From Candidatus Pantoea formicae (GTDB taxonomy: Bacteria; Pseudomonadota; Gammaproteobacteria; Enterobacterales; Enterobacteriaceae): 64,000 nt of DNA. Below are positions 43,645 to 52,991 of the stretch, one piece after another. Below the pieces are notes generated by a model, which was not told the DNA's origin, made no database searches, and saw nothing but the letters and a program-made list of their open reading frames with translations. Location: positions 62,001 to 126,000 of the forward strand of contig NZ_VWXD01000008.1 of assembly GCF_011752625.1 (NCBI RefSeq), in the 5' to 3' direction. Within the stretch, counting starts at the first letter, position 1; each line of letters begins with the position of its first letter. The translations under genes were made by a program, and so were the position numbers.

Positions 43645-45020
43645 GACTTCTCCTGATTAAGGGTAAATAGTACGTTTCGGTTCGCGATGCGCAGGCAACA
43701 TAAAATCGGCACGACACTGCTACAGGCCGCGATGACAAAGCAAAGTTGATAGGCACGATCATCAGATATGCCGCTGTTAGCCAAGAGGTTAAACAGCAGG
43801 CTAATAAGCGTGACACCCAGACAGAAACTGAGCTGACGATTGATATTCCAAATCGCACTGGCATCGGCCAGATGCCCATCAGGTATGTACAGGAAGGCCG
43901 AACTCTGGGCCGTACTGCTGCACAAACTGCCACCAAATCCCATCAGGCAGAATGCAATCACACAGATCATCGCTGAAGCAGAATGGCCGGTTGTGGCCAG
44001 TAGCCCGATCCCCAACGCCTGCACGACGCACCCGAGAATAAACAGCGGACGCGGTCCCAAAAAATTGAATCGCCTACCCGTAAAGCTAATCGCGATAAAG
44101 GAAGCGATCGACCAGGGCAGCATCAAAGCACCGACAAAGGCGGCATGCATGCCAAGTTCATTCTGCAGGTACAGCATGGTGATCATACTGACCCCGGTAT
44201 AAACACCCGGAACAAACTGGTAAATCAGCATGGCCGTCTTGAACAGAGGATCTTTTATCAGATGCAGATTAATCAGAGGCTGACTTTTGCCCAATGCATT
44301 CCATACGTATCCGCTAAAGACAATGATCCCACTGATGAGCATCAACACGCCCTGGTGAACAGACTGGGATTCACCCAGTGACGTCAGTCCCAGCAGGATC
44401 AAGGTCAAGGCAAAACAACCACTGATTAATCCCACCAGATCTAAACGCCCTGCTGCCTCAGTGGATTTATCCGCGTTCAGCCAGAAGCCCGCCAATAACA
44501 GTGTCACGACAGCCAGCGGTAGGCTTGCCAGAAACACCCAACGCCAGTTAAGGCCTTCAATCAATAGCCCCCCGGCGGCTGGCGACAGTGCCGGAGCCAG
44601 CAAAGCTACCAACATCACGACTGAAGAGAGTTTTGCGCGTTCATGACTGCGATACAGCGCGTAAGTCATGGTTTGCCCGATGGGGATGAGCAATCCACCG
44701 CCTACGCCCTGCAAAAAACGCCAGCCGATAAGCTGTAAAATTGAAAGGGAGGCGGCTACGCCAACGCTACCTAGCATGAAAATCATCAGGGAAAGGATAA
44801 AAAGACGTTTCGCACCCATGCGTTTCGCCAACCAGCCACTAAGCGGTATCACCAGGGTCAGACCTAAAATATACGCATTGCTCACCCACGCAAGTTGACT
44901 GACAGGAGCCTGAAAATGCCGTCCTATCTCCGGATAGGCAACATTGGCGATAAACATGTTCACCAGATCGATGAAGAATCCCAACAAATACACAGTGGCA
45001 ACGCGCACGCGATAACTCAT
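43641..45020 (-). CDS. MFS transporter, DHA2 family
   Basis: A 459-residue, multi-segment MFS protein with YLLGFFIDLVNMFIANVAYPEIG, PLSGWLAKRMGAKRLFILSLMIFMLGS (motif A) and FLQGVGGGLLIPIGQTM. It resembles EmrB-type efflux pumps. It is divergent from a LysR gene, with a perfect 25-bp palindrome in the spacer, and is coupled to the NTF2-like gene. Confidence 0.88.
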   Translation of the reverse strand: MSYRVRVATVYLLGFFIDLVNMFIANVAYPEIGRHFQAPVSQLAWVSNAYILGLTLVIPLSGWLAKRMGAKRLFILSLMIFMLGSVGVAASLSILQLIGWRFLQGVGGGLLIPIGQTMTYALYRSHERAKLSSVVMLVALLAPALSPAAGGLLIEGLNWRWVFLASLPLAVVTLLLAGFWLNADKSTEAAGRLDLVGLISGCFALTLILLGLTSLGESQSVHQGVLMLISGIIVFSGYVWNALGKSQPLINLHLIKDPLFKTAMLIYQFVPGVYTGVSMITMLYLQNELGMHAAFVGALMLPWSIASFIAISFTGRRFNFLGPRPLFILGCVVQALGIGLLATTGHSASAMICVIAFCLMGFGGSLCSSTAQSSAFLYIPDGHLADASAIWNINRQLSFCLGVTLISLLFNLLANSGISDDRAYQLCFVIAACSSVVPILCCLRIANRNVLFTLNQEKS

Positions 45021-45099
45021 GATTTTCTCAGTTAAAACACTAGTCTTGCGCGCAGTATAAGGGCCGGGATAAGTGCGATAAATCCACGCTCACTGGTTA

Positions 45100-45124
45100 T
45101 ACTGTCAAAATAATTTTGACAGTA
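45100..45124. promoter_or_regulatory. Perfect 25-bp palindrome, LysR operator
   Basis: Arms TACTGTCAAAAT and ATTTTGACAGTA around a single A. It lies 24 bp before the LysR ATG at 45148 and 80 bp from the divergent MFS start. The TGTCAAAAT half-site is strongly symmetrical and AT-rich at its centre. Confidence 0.85.
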
Positions 45125-45147
45125 ATCCTTCATCAGCGGAGTCGATG

Positions 45148-46059
45148 ATGATCAACATGCAGCGCCTGGAAATGTTTGTTGCGGTGATTGAGGCAGGGAG
45201 TTTTACCGGTGCCGCTCAGACGCTGGGGCTCACAAAAGCGGTGGTGAGCTTTAATATAAAACAGCTGGAACAGGAACTTGGCGTCTCTTTGCTGACAAGA
45301 AGCACACGTCGCGTTGCCGCAACGGACACCGGTGAGACGTTTTATCATCGCTGTCAGCATCTTCTGCAGGATGCAGAACGCGTATTAGACGATGTTCGCA
45401 GCGATCACCTCGGACTCAGCGGTTTGCTGCGTATCACCACCACGCCCGAATACGGAGCGCGCGTCGTCGTCCCCGCGCTGGCGGCGTTTGCGGGTAAACA
45501 CCCGCAGTTGCGCATACAGCATGTTTCCTCATCAAAAAATGATGATCTGATTGCCGGCCGTTTTGATGTGGCAATCCGCCTCGGTCAGTTGGCGGATTCT
45601 AATCACCATGCCCGCCTCATCGATCGATTCGCGATTCTGCCCGTCGTGGCTCCCGAGTATCTCATCACTCAATCGATTGAGAGTCTGGAACAACTCGCCG
45701 AAGCCAAGTGGATTGGACACAGCCGCTTATCAACCCCTTTGAGCTGGCAGGTCACCACCCCCTTTGGAGAATCGGTTCTTTTTAGCGCCCGACATCCCGC
45801 GATGATCATGGCGGACAGCGCAGCGTCATTGCTGGCGTTTACGCTAGCGGGAGCAGGCGTCGCGATATTACCCGCCTGGCTGGTACAGGATGAATTGGCT
45901 CGGGGAGAGTTAATATCATTGCTGCCAGATCATCATTTTCCCCAACAGGGGATCTACGCGGTGTATCCGCATACCCGCCATCTGCCGGAGAAAGTGCGCG
46001 CATTTATTGATTTTTTGGAATGCCATGTCAGTCAATCCCACCCAGCTTGGCTGGCTTAA
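45148..46059 (+). CDS. LysR family transcriptional regulator
   Basis: A 303-residue LysR protein (MQRLEMFVAVIEAGSFTGAAQTLGLTKAVVSFNIKQLEQELGVSLLTRSTRR). Two adjacent ATG codons occur at 45145 and 45148; GGAG at 45138-45141 favours the second. It is divergent from the MFS/NTF2-like pair and is its likely regulator. Confidence 0.89.
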   Translation: MINMQRLEMFVAVIEAGSFTGAAQTLGLTKAVVSFNIKQLEQELGVSLLTRSTRRVAATDTGETFYHRCQHLLQDAERVLDDVRSDHLGLSGLLRITTTPEYGARVVVPALAAFAGKHPQLRIQHVSSSKNDDLIAGRFDVAIRLGQLADSNHHARLIDRFAILPVVAPEYLITQSIESLEQLAEAKWIGHSRLSTPLSWQVTTPFGESVLFSARHPAMIMADSAASLLAFTLAGAGVAILPAWLVQDELARGELISLLPDHHFPQQGIYAVYPHTRHLPEKVRAFIDFLECHVSQSHPAWLA

Positions 46060-46141
46060 CAATTTCATCTTATTACGGCGGCGGCAATGGCCTTCAATGC
46101 AGTCAGGCTTACCCACCTAGTGCGTTGCCAGTCATCAAATA

Positions 46142-47014
46142 TTAACCGCTTCGCGAGGATGTCCGCTGCACCACCAATACGCTAGCCAGCACGATCACCA
46201 GCCCGACCAGCGCGGTACCACTCATCACCTGCGACAGCACAATCCAACCTAACCCTACTGCGGCAAGCGGGCTCAAGAGCCCCAGTGACGCCACCGCCAC
46301 ACTGGGCAGGCGGTTTATACCGCGGAACCATAGACCGTAAGCCACTAACGCACCCGCCAAACTCAGCCAGGCATAAGCTGCCCACTGTAGACCGGTTAAA
46401 GAAGGTAAGGGGGCATCAATCAACCAGGCTGCGGGAAGCAATATCAGCCCACCAAACAGCAACTGCCAGCCGGTTAGCGCCATCACAGGTAAATCGATTT
46501 TCCAGCGTCGAGTCAGCCATACGCCTGTAGCCATACAGGTCGCCCCCAACAGAGCGGCGGCAATTCCGACGGGATCAAGTACGGTTTGTGGGGATAGCAG
46601 CAACATAGCCATGCCGAGAACACCCGCCAGCGCCGCCCACAGCGTTAAAGCCCTGGGAGCACGGCGATCTATCCCCCACACCAGCATCATCACCAGCAAC
46701 GGCTGAATCGCACCCAAAACTGCCGCTAATCCACCGGGTAATCGATAGGCAGCCACGAATAACAACGCCTGAAAAACGCCAATATTGAGTGCGCTAAGAA
46801 TGATCAAGCGTCCAAGGTCACGTAATGCCGGCAAGCGACGAGTAAACAGCAACAGCAAAATGCCTGCTGGCAATACGCGAATCAGTGCTGCGGTAAATGG
46901 CCGATCCGGAGGGAGCTGCTGCGTTGTCACGATGTAGGTCGATCCCCAGATAGCCGGAGCCAAAGCGGTTAATAAGACGTCGCGCCAGTAAGAAATCCTG
47001 AGGGTGTACTGCAT
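46142..47014 (-). CDS. EamA/DMT family transporter
   Basis: A 290-residue protein with ten hydrophobic segments in two EamA repeats: LLTALAPAIWGSTYIVTTQQLPPDRPFTAALIRVLPAGILL at the N-terminus and the second repeat from about residue 150. Members of the drug/metabolite transporter superfamily export amino acids or metabolites. It is divergent from a MarR gene with two matched operator boxes in the 68-bp spacer. Confidence 0.88.
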   Translation of the reverse strand: MQYTLRISYWRDVLLTALAPAIWGSTYIVTTQQLPPDRPFTAALIRVLPAGILLLLFTRRLPALRDLGRLIILSALNIGVFQALLFVAAYRLPGGLAAVLGAIQPLLVMMLVWGIDRRAPRALTLWAALAGVLGMAMLLLSPQTVLDPVGIAAALLGATCMATGVWLTRRWKIDLPVMALTGWQLLFGGLILLPAAWLIDAPLPSLTGLQWAAYAWLSLAGALVAYGLWFRGINRLPSVAVASLGLLSPLAAVGLGWIVLSQVMSGTALVGLVIVLASVLVVQRTSSRSG

Positions 47015-47025
47015 AATTTTGCCTT

Positions 47026-47044
47026 TATCTTCAATTCAAGATAA
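47026..47044. promoter_or_regulatory. MarR-type operator, box 1
   Basis: TATCTTCAATTCAAGATAA, an imperfect palindrome just upstream of the transporter start. It shares the run TCAAGATAA with box 2. Confidence 0.7.
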
Positions 47045-47063
47045 TATCAGTGTGTTGAGCAAT

Positions 47064-47082
47064 TACCTTGAAGTCAAGATAA
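47064..47082. promoter_or_regulatory. MarR-type operator, box 2
   Basis: TACCTTGAAGTCAAGATAA, 38 bp from box 1 and abutting the MarR start codon. Binding here would block ribosome-site transcription directly, fitting autorepression. Confidence 0.7.
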
Positions 47083-47592
47083 ATGAACGATCAAAATGAG
47101 TATCAACAGGATGCTGTGGATCGCATTCTTGCGCAGTGGCAGCGTGAACGGCCCGATCTGGATTGCAGTCCAATGGGTCCAATCGGGCGGCTTAAACGCT
47201 GCGCAGTGCTACTGGAACAGCGACTCGAATCGGCTTTTGAACCCTTTGATCTGAGCACGTGGGAGTTTGATATGCTCGCCACGTTGCGCCGTGCAGGTGC
47301 GCCTTACTGTCTCAGTCCTACCGACTTGTTTTCGACCTTGATGGTGACGTCTGGCACCATGACACATCGCCTTAAACGGCTAGAAACTCGCGGCTTTATC
47401 ACCCGCCAGATCAATCCTGTGGATGCACGTAGCATGCTGGTGCAGTTAAGCAGTGAGGGGTTAGAACTTATTGATCGTGCCGTGGAACAGCATGTGGAGA
47501 ATGAAAGGCATATTCTTGCCGGTCTCCCGGCAGACACGCTGGCGGTATTGGATAGCAGCTTAACCGCACTCCTACGTTCTTTGGAAAAGTAA
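47083..47592 (+). CDS. MarR family transcriptional regulator
   Basis: A 169-residue MarR protein: winged HTH YCLSPTDLFSTLMVTSGTMTHRLKRLETRGFITRQ and wing sequence INPVDARSMLVQLSSEG. The ATG follows the operator directly, leaving no clear Shine-Dalgarno sequence apart from the AAG of the box. It most likely represses the divergent EamA transporter and itself. Confidence 0.88.
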   Translation: MNDQNEYQQDAVDRILAQWQRERPDLDCSPMGPIGRLKRCAVLLEQRLESAFEPFDLSTWEFDMLATLRRAGAPYCLSPTDLFSTLMVTSGTMTHRLKRLETRGFITRQINPVDARSMLVQLSSEGLELIDRAVEQHVENERHILAGLPADTLAVLDSSLTALLRSLEK

Positions 47593-47620
47593 GATCGGTT
47601 GTGGATGAGCGAGGGGCTTG

Positions 47621-48781
47621 TTATTCCCCCTCGACATACACATAACCAATCCCTAATACCTGATGTGCCCGGTCTAGCTTGCCAAAGTGCACATTGGTCG
47701 CCTGGCTTTTTACCGTATCGCGCGGGTCAAAAGGATTGAAATCAATCTGGCGTACAATGGTATCCAGCCATACCTCTCCAAAGCTGCAACTGCGACCGTA
47801 CAACCAGATCTGGTTGATATTCAGCGTATTAAGGAAATTATATAAACTCATACCGATAGCTTCCGCTGCGCGTTGCGCCCACTCAGCGATCCACGGCTCA
47901 CCGGCTTCTGCTGCAGCTAACAATTGCTGACTGGTCAGGATGGGGGCATCAGCACAATGACTGCCTGCGGCTTGTTTAAGGGCACTCAGTGAAGCGACTG
48001 TTTCAAGACAACCCTGCCGCCCACAACTACAGCGCTTGCCGTTGGGATCGATGATGGTATGTCCAATCTGACCGCTACCGTTTAAGCTGCCACGGAAGAT
48101 CTCGCCATTAATCACAAATGATGAGCCAATACCGTAATCAACATTAATGACGCAGAATTCATTCAGCGCATTGCGGTTGAGCCACTTCTCTGCCAGCGCC
48201 AACATGACACAGTCATTATCCACACGCACTTCGACCTTCAACTGCTCCTCCAACAGGTACTTAAGCTGTAAGGGGCTTTTCCATGCTGCTTGTGGCATAT
48301 GCTGAGAAATCCCGGTGACCGGGTCAACCTGCCCGTGCACCGCTAAAGCCAGTTTGATGCGCCGCTTTGGCCACTGCTGACACACATTGCGCCATACGTT
48401 TTCAATCGCAGCCAACAGCGCGTTTAGCGTTGCGGCATTTATCGCGAGATGTTGATACTCCCCACGCGGTACAAGTTGTGCATCAGCCAGTTGCAGTTCA
48501 ATGCGAGTAGGCTTTACACACATGCAAAGGATCCACTCACCTTCCACCGGTAACTGGAAACTGCCGTTGCTGTGGCCGCGTGTACTGAGCATCGTAGTTG
48601 AATGCTGGAGTTTCCCCTCATCCATCAGCTCCTGCACGATCTTGCTCGCAGCGGGAATAGTCAGGCCGCTGAGCTGTGCAAGCTGCGATTTACTCAGCTG
48701 CTTGTGGCGCCACATCAGGCTCATGAACAGGGCCTTGTTATGCTTACGCACTTGTAAGTTATTTAATCCCACCCGCTGCAT
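47621..48781 (-). CDS. ROK family transcriptional regulator (NagC/XylR type)
   Basis: The 386-residue protein has an N-terminal HTH (KSQLAQLSGLTIPAASKIVQELMDEG) fused to a ROK domain with the zinc motif CSCGRQGCLE after GHTIIDPNGKR. The kinase signature is weak, as in the NagC/Mlc/XylR repressors. Translation starts at ATG 48781; TTG 48784 is also possible. It is divergent from the polyol cluster and probably represses it; a 17-bp palindrome lies just upstream of its start. Confidence 0.89.
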   Translation of the reverse strand: MQRVGLNNLQVRKHNKALFMSLMWRHKQLSKSQLAQLSGLTIPAASKIVQELMDEGKLQHSTTMLSTRGHSNGSFQLPVEGEWILCMCVKPTRIELQLADAQLVPRGEYQHLAINAATLNALLAAIENVWRNVCQQWPKRRIKLALAVHGQVDPVTGISQHMPQAAWKSPLQLKYLLEEQLKVEVRVDNDCVMLALAEKWLNRNALNEFCVINVDYGIGSSFVINGEIFRGSLNGSGQIGHTIIDPNGKRCSCGRQGCLETVASLSALKQAAGSHCADAPILTSQQLLAAAEAGEPWIAEWAQRAAEAIGMSLYNFLNTLNINQIWLYGRSCSFGEVWLDTIVRQIDFNPFDPRDTVKSQATNVHFGKLDRAHQVLGIGYVYVEGE

Positions 48782-48805
48782 CAAAGCCCACCTTCTCTGT
48801 AGGTT

Positions 48806-48822
48806 AGTAAACAGAGTTTACT
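48806..48822. promoter_or_regulatory. ROK repressor operator candidate
   Basis: AGTAAACAGAGTTTACT has perfect 7-bp arms around AGA. It lies 25-41 bp upstream of the ROK start and 107 bp upstream of the polyol permease start, so one dimer could control both directions. Confidence 0.65.
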
Positions 48823-48928
48823 GACTTATGTGATGCTCGCGCCAGCCTGTTGCTGGGCATTGCTTTACAGTCCCTGCTCATCATTGAGGAACTCATCTGC
48901 GCTGACACCCCTTACCTTATAAGAGAAA

Positions 48929-50253
48929 ATGACAATGACAACATCACCTGCAAACCAAGCCTGGCTGATTCGCCTCGGGATCCCCCCTGCCCTCTAATGG
49001 GGATACGTAGCTGTACTGCTGTTTATGATCGGCGATGGTGTGGAATCCAACTATCTCGCCCCTTATCTGCACGCCAATGGTTTCTCACTCAATATTGCCG
49101 CAGCAGTGATTGCCTTTTATGGCATAACGGTCACGCTCGGTTCCTGGCTCGCTGGTTCACTTTCCACACTCATCGGCCCGCGTAAAGTGATGCTGGCGGG
49201 TGGAGTGATTTGGATCCTGTTTGAGGTTCTGTTTCTTGCTGTCGCCCTGCCTTCGCACAGTGTATTGCTGCTGGCATTAACTTACGGCTTCGTGGTGTGG
49301 CCTACCCGATGTTTGCCTACGCATTTCTGGTATGGATTCAGGCTGCTGCTCCCGCGGATATGCGTGGCTCGGCCACCGGTTGGTTCTGGCTTGCCTTTAC
49401 CGGCGGCCTACTCACGCTGGGATCGCTGGTGGCTATCTTCTCGATACAGTTGATGGGTGAATATGCGACGTTCTGGTTATCTCTAGCGATTGTGGCTATG
49501 GGCCTGTTGGTGATGTTGATCGCGCTGAAGGAGCGCAGCGGCTTTCACTCTTTACTGGATAAAGAGCATCAGCATCAGGGTACCGCACGTACGCTTATGG
49601 GCGGCATCGATATCCTGTGGCGTGAACCCCGCATTGCGGCTGCGGCTGTGGTACGCATCATTAATACCACTCCCTACTTCGGATTCTTTATCTTCCTACC
49701 CGGCTTCTTCACGGAACAGATCGGCTTTAGCCAAACTGAGTATCTCAGTCTCATCACCATCATGGGCTTGGTCGGCATGAGCTTTAACCCCATTGTTGGC
49801 AAAATCAGTGATCGCATTGGCTGGCGTAAAGTGCTCACCGTGTTTGGTGGACTTGGCTCCGGCGTCGCAATGCTGTTGATGTACTTTGTGCCGCAATGGA
49901 GCCACGGCAGCTTTTTCCTCAGTGTGGTTTGCGCCTGTCTGTATGGCATCACCTTGTGCGGTTATGTCCCCGCTGCAGCGCTGTTCTCATCGCTATGCCA
50001 GTCCAAAGATAAAGGCAACGCCATGGCGATTTACTGCTTCGCGGCTGGGCTTTCCACCTTCTTTGGTCCCGCTTTATATGGCGCCTTTAATGGCCTGTTT
50101 GGCACCTTGGATGTGATCTGGGGATACGCCTTCCTGTATCTCGTCAGTGCCATTATCTCTTGGTGTTTCCTACTCTGCCCTCTTGACCCAGGTGAGCAGC
50201 GTAACCCTCAGGCCCAGCGCTTACGTCGTTTAGATTCCGTTGTTTCAAAATAA
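48929..50253 (+). pseudogene. Polyol permease family MFS transporter, broken
   Basis: The translation across this region is a full MFS protein close to DalT/RbtT-type polyol permeases, but it has two lesions. At 48995-48997 a TAA interrupts PPAL-*-WGYVAVLLFMIGDGVE, where a Leu codon (TTA or similar) is expected. After 49291 a single C is missing in GGCTTC-GTGGTG, shifting TYGF-R-GVAYPMFAYAFLVW out of frame. Downstream the frame is open to a natural end. The ATG at 48929 follows AAGAGAAA. It would carry a sugar alcohol for the cluster. A recent inactivation or a sequencing error are both possible. Confidence 0.82.
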
Positions 50254-50263
50254 AGAGAGAACA

Positions 50264-51907
50264 ATGAAAGAGTTTGATTACATTGTGGTGGGCGGCGGCA
50301 GCGCAGGCTGTGTCGTCGCTTCTCGCCTGGTGAAAGAAGGCAATGCACGCGTGTTGCTACTTGAAGCCGGCCGGGACGAATATCATCCGGTGTTAAAAAT
50401 GCCAGCAGGGTATATGAAGTTTCTCGCCAGCCAGAAATACCTCACCCTGCATCAAACCGAACCGCAACCTCAATTGAATGGACGCGGCGTTATAGTGCCG
50501 CAGGCAAAAGTGTTGGGCGGCGGCTCTACAGTGAATGCCATGGTATACATGCGCGGTCATCATCAGGATTACGAGGACTGGAACCTGGCTCTTAATCATC
50601 AGGGGGTAGACTGGTCCTGGGAATCATTGCTGCCACACTTCACTGCAATAGAAGATAACGATCACCTTGGTGCCCCGCTTCATGGCGTAGGCGGGCCCAT
50701 GAAGGTGTCACATCTAGGCCACTTCAGCCCACTCAGTCGTGCCTATGTGAAGACCATGCAGGGACTTGGCATTCCCTATACGCCAGATTTCAACAATGGT
50801 AATCCCTTCGGTGTGGGGTTTATGCAGCACACCATTGACGGTCAGACTCGCCAGCGCTGCAGTGTGGTCGATGCTTTTATCAATCCCCTGCGTAATGACG
50901 AGCGCCTGACGATTATTACGGGTGCGCAAGCGGAAGAAATACTATTTGAAGGTGACTGCGCCACTGGCGTCCGCTATCGCAAAGATGGCCATCCGCTTCA
51001 GGCACTGGCCCGCAAAGAAGTCATTCTTGCCGCTGGTGCTTATCAGACCCCCAAGCTTCTGATGCTTTCCGGCATCGGTCCTCAGACGCAACTGCAAGAG
51101 CACAACATTACACTGCGCCATCATTTACCTGGGGTGGGCCAAAACCTGCAGGATCACTATGAGGTGCCCGTTGTAGCCAGCACCCATGGCGCCTTTGGCT
51201 ATTACGGTCAGGACCGGGGCTGACCGATGATAAAAGCTGGATTGCAGTACATGCTGTTTAAAACCGGTCCAGTGACCACGACGGGCGTCGAGACCTGCGC
51301 CTTTTTCGATCCTCTCGATTTTGCCGCCACACCAACGATTCAGATGTTTTGCGTACCAACGGTTTATCTCGACCGCGATGTGATGGGCACCGATCCCGGA
51401 CAAGGTGTCACCGTGAACTCGCTGTTACTTCGCCCTAAGGCCACCGGCCAGGTGACATTGCGCGATGCTAATGCCAACAGTTTGCCGAGGGTCGATACAC
51501 AAATCTTTGGCCATCCCGATGACTTGGCTCGCACGCTTGCGGGTTTTCGCTTTGCCCGTCGCGTCATTGCTGCCGCTCCGATGGAGAGTATGGTGCAGCA
51601 AGAAATCTTCCCTGGCGCTGACGTCACATCCGATCAAGCTATCGCTGATCACTGCAAGCGTATGGTCAAAACCGGTTACCACCCAGTGGGGACTTGTCGC
51701 ATGGGACACGATGAAGATCCCCTGGCGGTTCTCACCAGCGATCTACGCGTGCGCGGGGTACAACAATTACGTGTGGTTGATGCCTCCATGATGCCTAACA
51801 TCATCAGCGGAAATACCAACGCCATCGTTATGGCCGTGGCGCACAGAGCAACGGAGCTAATTTTGAATAGTTTGGTCGCGGTGAAGAAGGATGCGGTTTA
51901 TGAGTAA
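50264..51907 (+). pseudogene. GMC family oxidoreductase, interrupted by one stop codon
   Basis: The frame encodes 547 residues with one internal TGA at 51221-51223, where QDRG-*-PMIKAG suggests a Trp codon (TGG). Before the stop the protein has YIVVGGGSAGCVVASRL and KVLGGGSTVNAMVYMRGHHQDY; after it come the catalytic YHPVGTCRMGHDEDP His and SGNTNAIVMA. GMC enzymes (choline or polyol dehydrogenases) are FAD-dependent. The start ATG follows AGAGAGAAC. If the stop is real, the product lacks the catalytic domain. Confidence 0.85.
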
Positions 51908-52949
51908 GAAACTCCAACGGCTGCAAAGCGCCCTGCTGGATTGGCAGTTGGATGGCCTGTTGCTGACCCGCCGCGACAACATTGCGTGGCTGACTGAGGG
52001 GGCAAGCTATTACGTGGTGGACCGTGCCGAGGTTGGTGTTGCCAGCTTATTCGTCACGGCAGATAACGTGCAGCTGCTGGCTCCGGATAATGAACTACCG
52101 CGTATTCTTGCCGAAGAGCCGATGCCATTTGAGTGCGGGCACAAAAGCTATTCCTGGCATCAGTCAATGGATAGCGTATTGCCACAGGGACGCTTCGGCA
52201 GTGATCAGAGATTGGTGGGCTATCAAGATATCCAGCCAGCAATGGTAGCGTTGCGCCAGGGACTGAATACCAATGAGCAACACCGTTTTCGAGCGTTAGG
52301 ACGGGAAGCCGCAAAGATTGTTGAAGGCGTGGCGCGTCAATTACGTCCCGGTGTTAGCGAATACCAGATTGAAGCACAGATTGCAGCGGCCTGCCTCTCT
52401 GTGGGTATCCGCCCAGTGTGCACGCTGGTGGCGGCAGATGAACGTATAACCGCTTTCAAACACCCTGTGCCGACCCGAAAAGCGCTAGAACGCATGGTGC
52501 TGATCACTCTCGGCGCTGAGCGTGAAGGCTTGCACGTGAGCCTGTCACGTTTGGTGCATTTTGGTGAACTGGAGATCGCACTTCGTCAGCGTATCCTCTT
52601 AGCAGCCAATATTCACGCCGACATTCTCAGCGCCACTCAGTCTGGTCGAACTTGGTCGGCGGTGTTTGCCGATATCACCCAGTCATATCAGCAGTGGGGT
52701 TTTGACGGCATGTGGAGATGCCATCATCAAGGCGGCCCTGCGGGTTACGGCTGCCGTGACTTTATTGTTACATCAGTCACTAAAGGTAATGTTGAGGTCG
52801 ACACAGCAATAGCCTGGAATCCCACATTAAATGGCGTTAAGTGCGAGGACACCTTTATGCTGACTCAAAATGGCCTGGAAAACCTGACTCGCAGCGATGA
52901 TGACTGGCCGAAGATCACTCTGCAACGCGGTGCTCTTACCTTCAGCTGA
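51900..52949 (+). CDS. M24 (creatinase/aminopeptidase) fold protein, probably non-peptidase
   Basis: The 349-residue protein has the creatinase-type N-domain (LQRLQSALLDWQLDGLLLTRRDNIAWLTEG) and a pita-bread M24 domain. The usual metal-binding Asp-x-Gly...Asp stretch is replaced by LITLGAEREGLHVSLSRL, with no Asp at the expected places. The MWRCHHQGGPAGYGCRDF and KCEDTF regions, which hold the His and one Glu, are kept. It therefore resembles metal-free members such as creatinase rather than Xaa-Pro peptidases. It overlaps the end of the GMC frame, so it belongs to the polyol operon. Confidence 0.78.
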   Translation: MSKKLQRLQSALLDWQLDGLLLTRRDNIAWLTEGASYYVVDRAEVGVASLFVTADNVQLLAPDNELPRILAEEPMPFECGHKSYSWHQSMDSVLPQGRFGSDQRLVGYQDIQPAMVALRQGLNTNEQHRFRALGREAAKIVEGVARQLRPGVSEYQIEAQIAAACLSVGIRPVCTLVAADERITAFKHPVPTRKALERMVLITLGAEREGLHVSLSRLVHFGELEIALRQRILLAANIHADILSATQSGRTWSAVFADITQSYQQWGFDGMWRCHHQGGPAGYGCRDFIVTSVTKGNVEVDTAIAWNPTLNGVKCEDTFMLTQNGLENLTRSDDDWPKITLQRGALTFS

Positions 52950-52991
52950 CTGATTGGTTGGTGTTACCACTAGCGAACCAGGAGACCCGAT

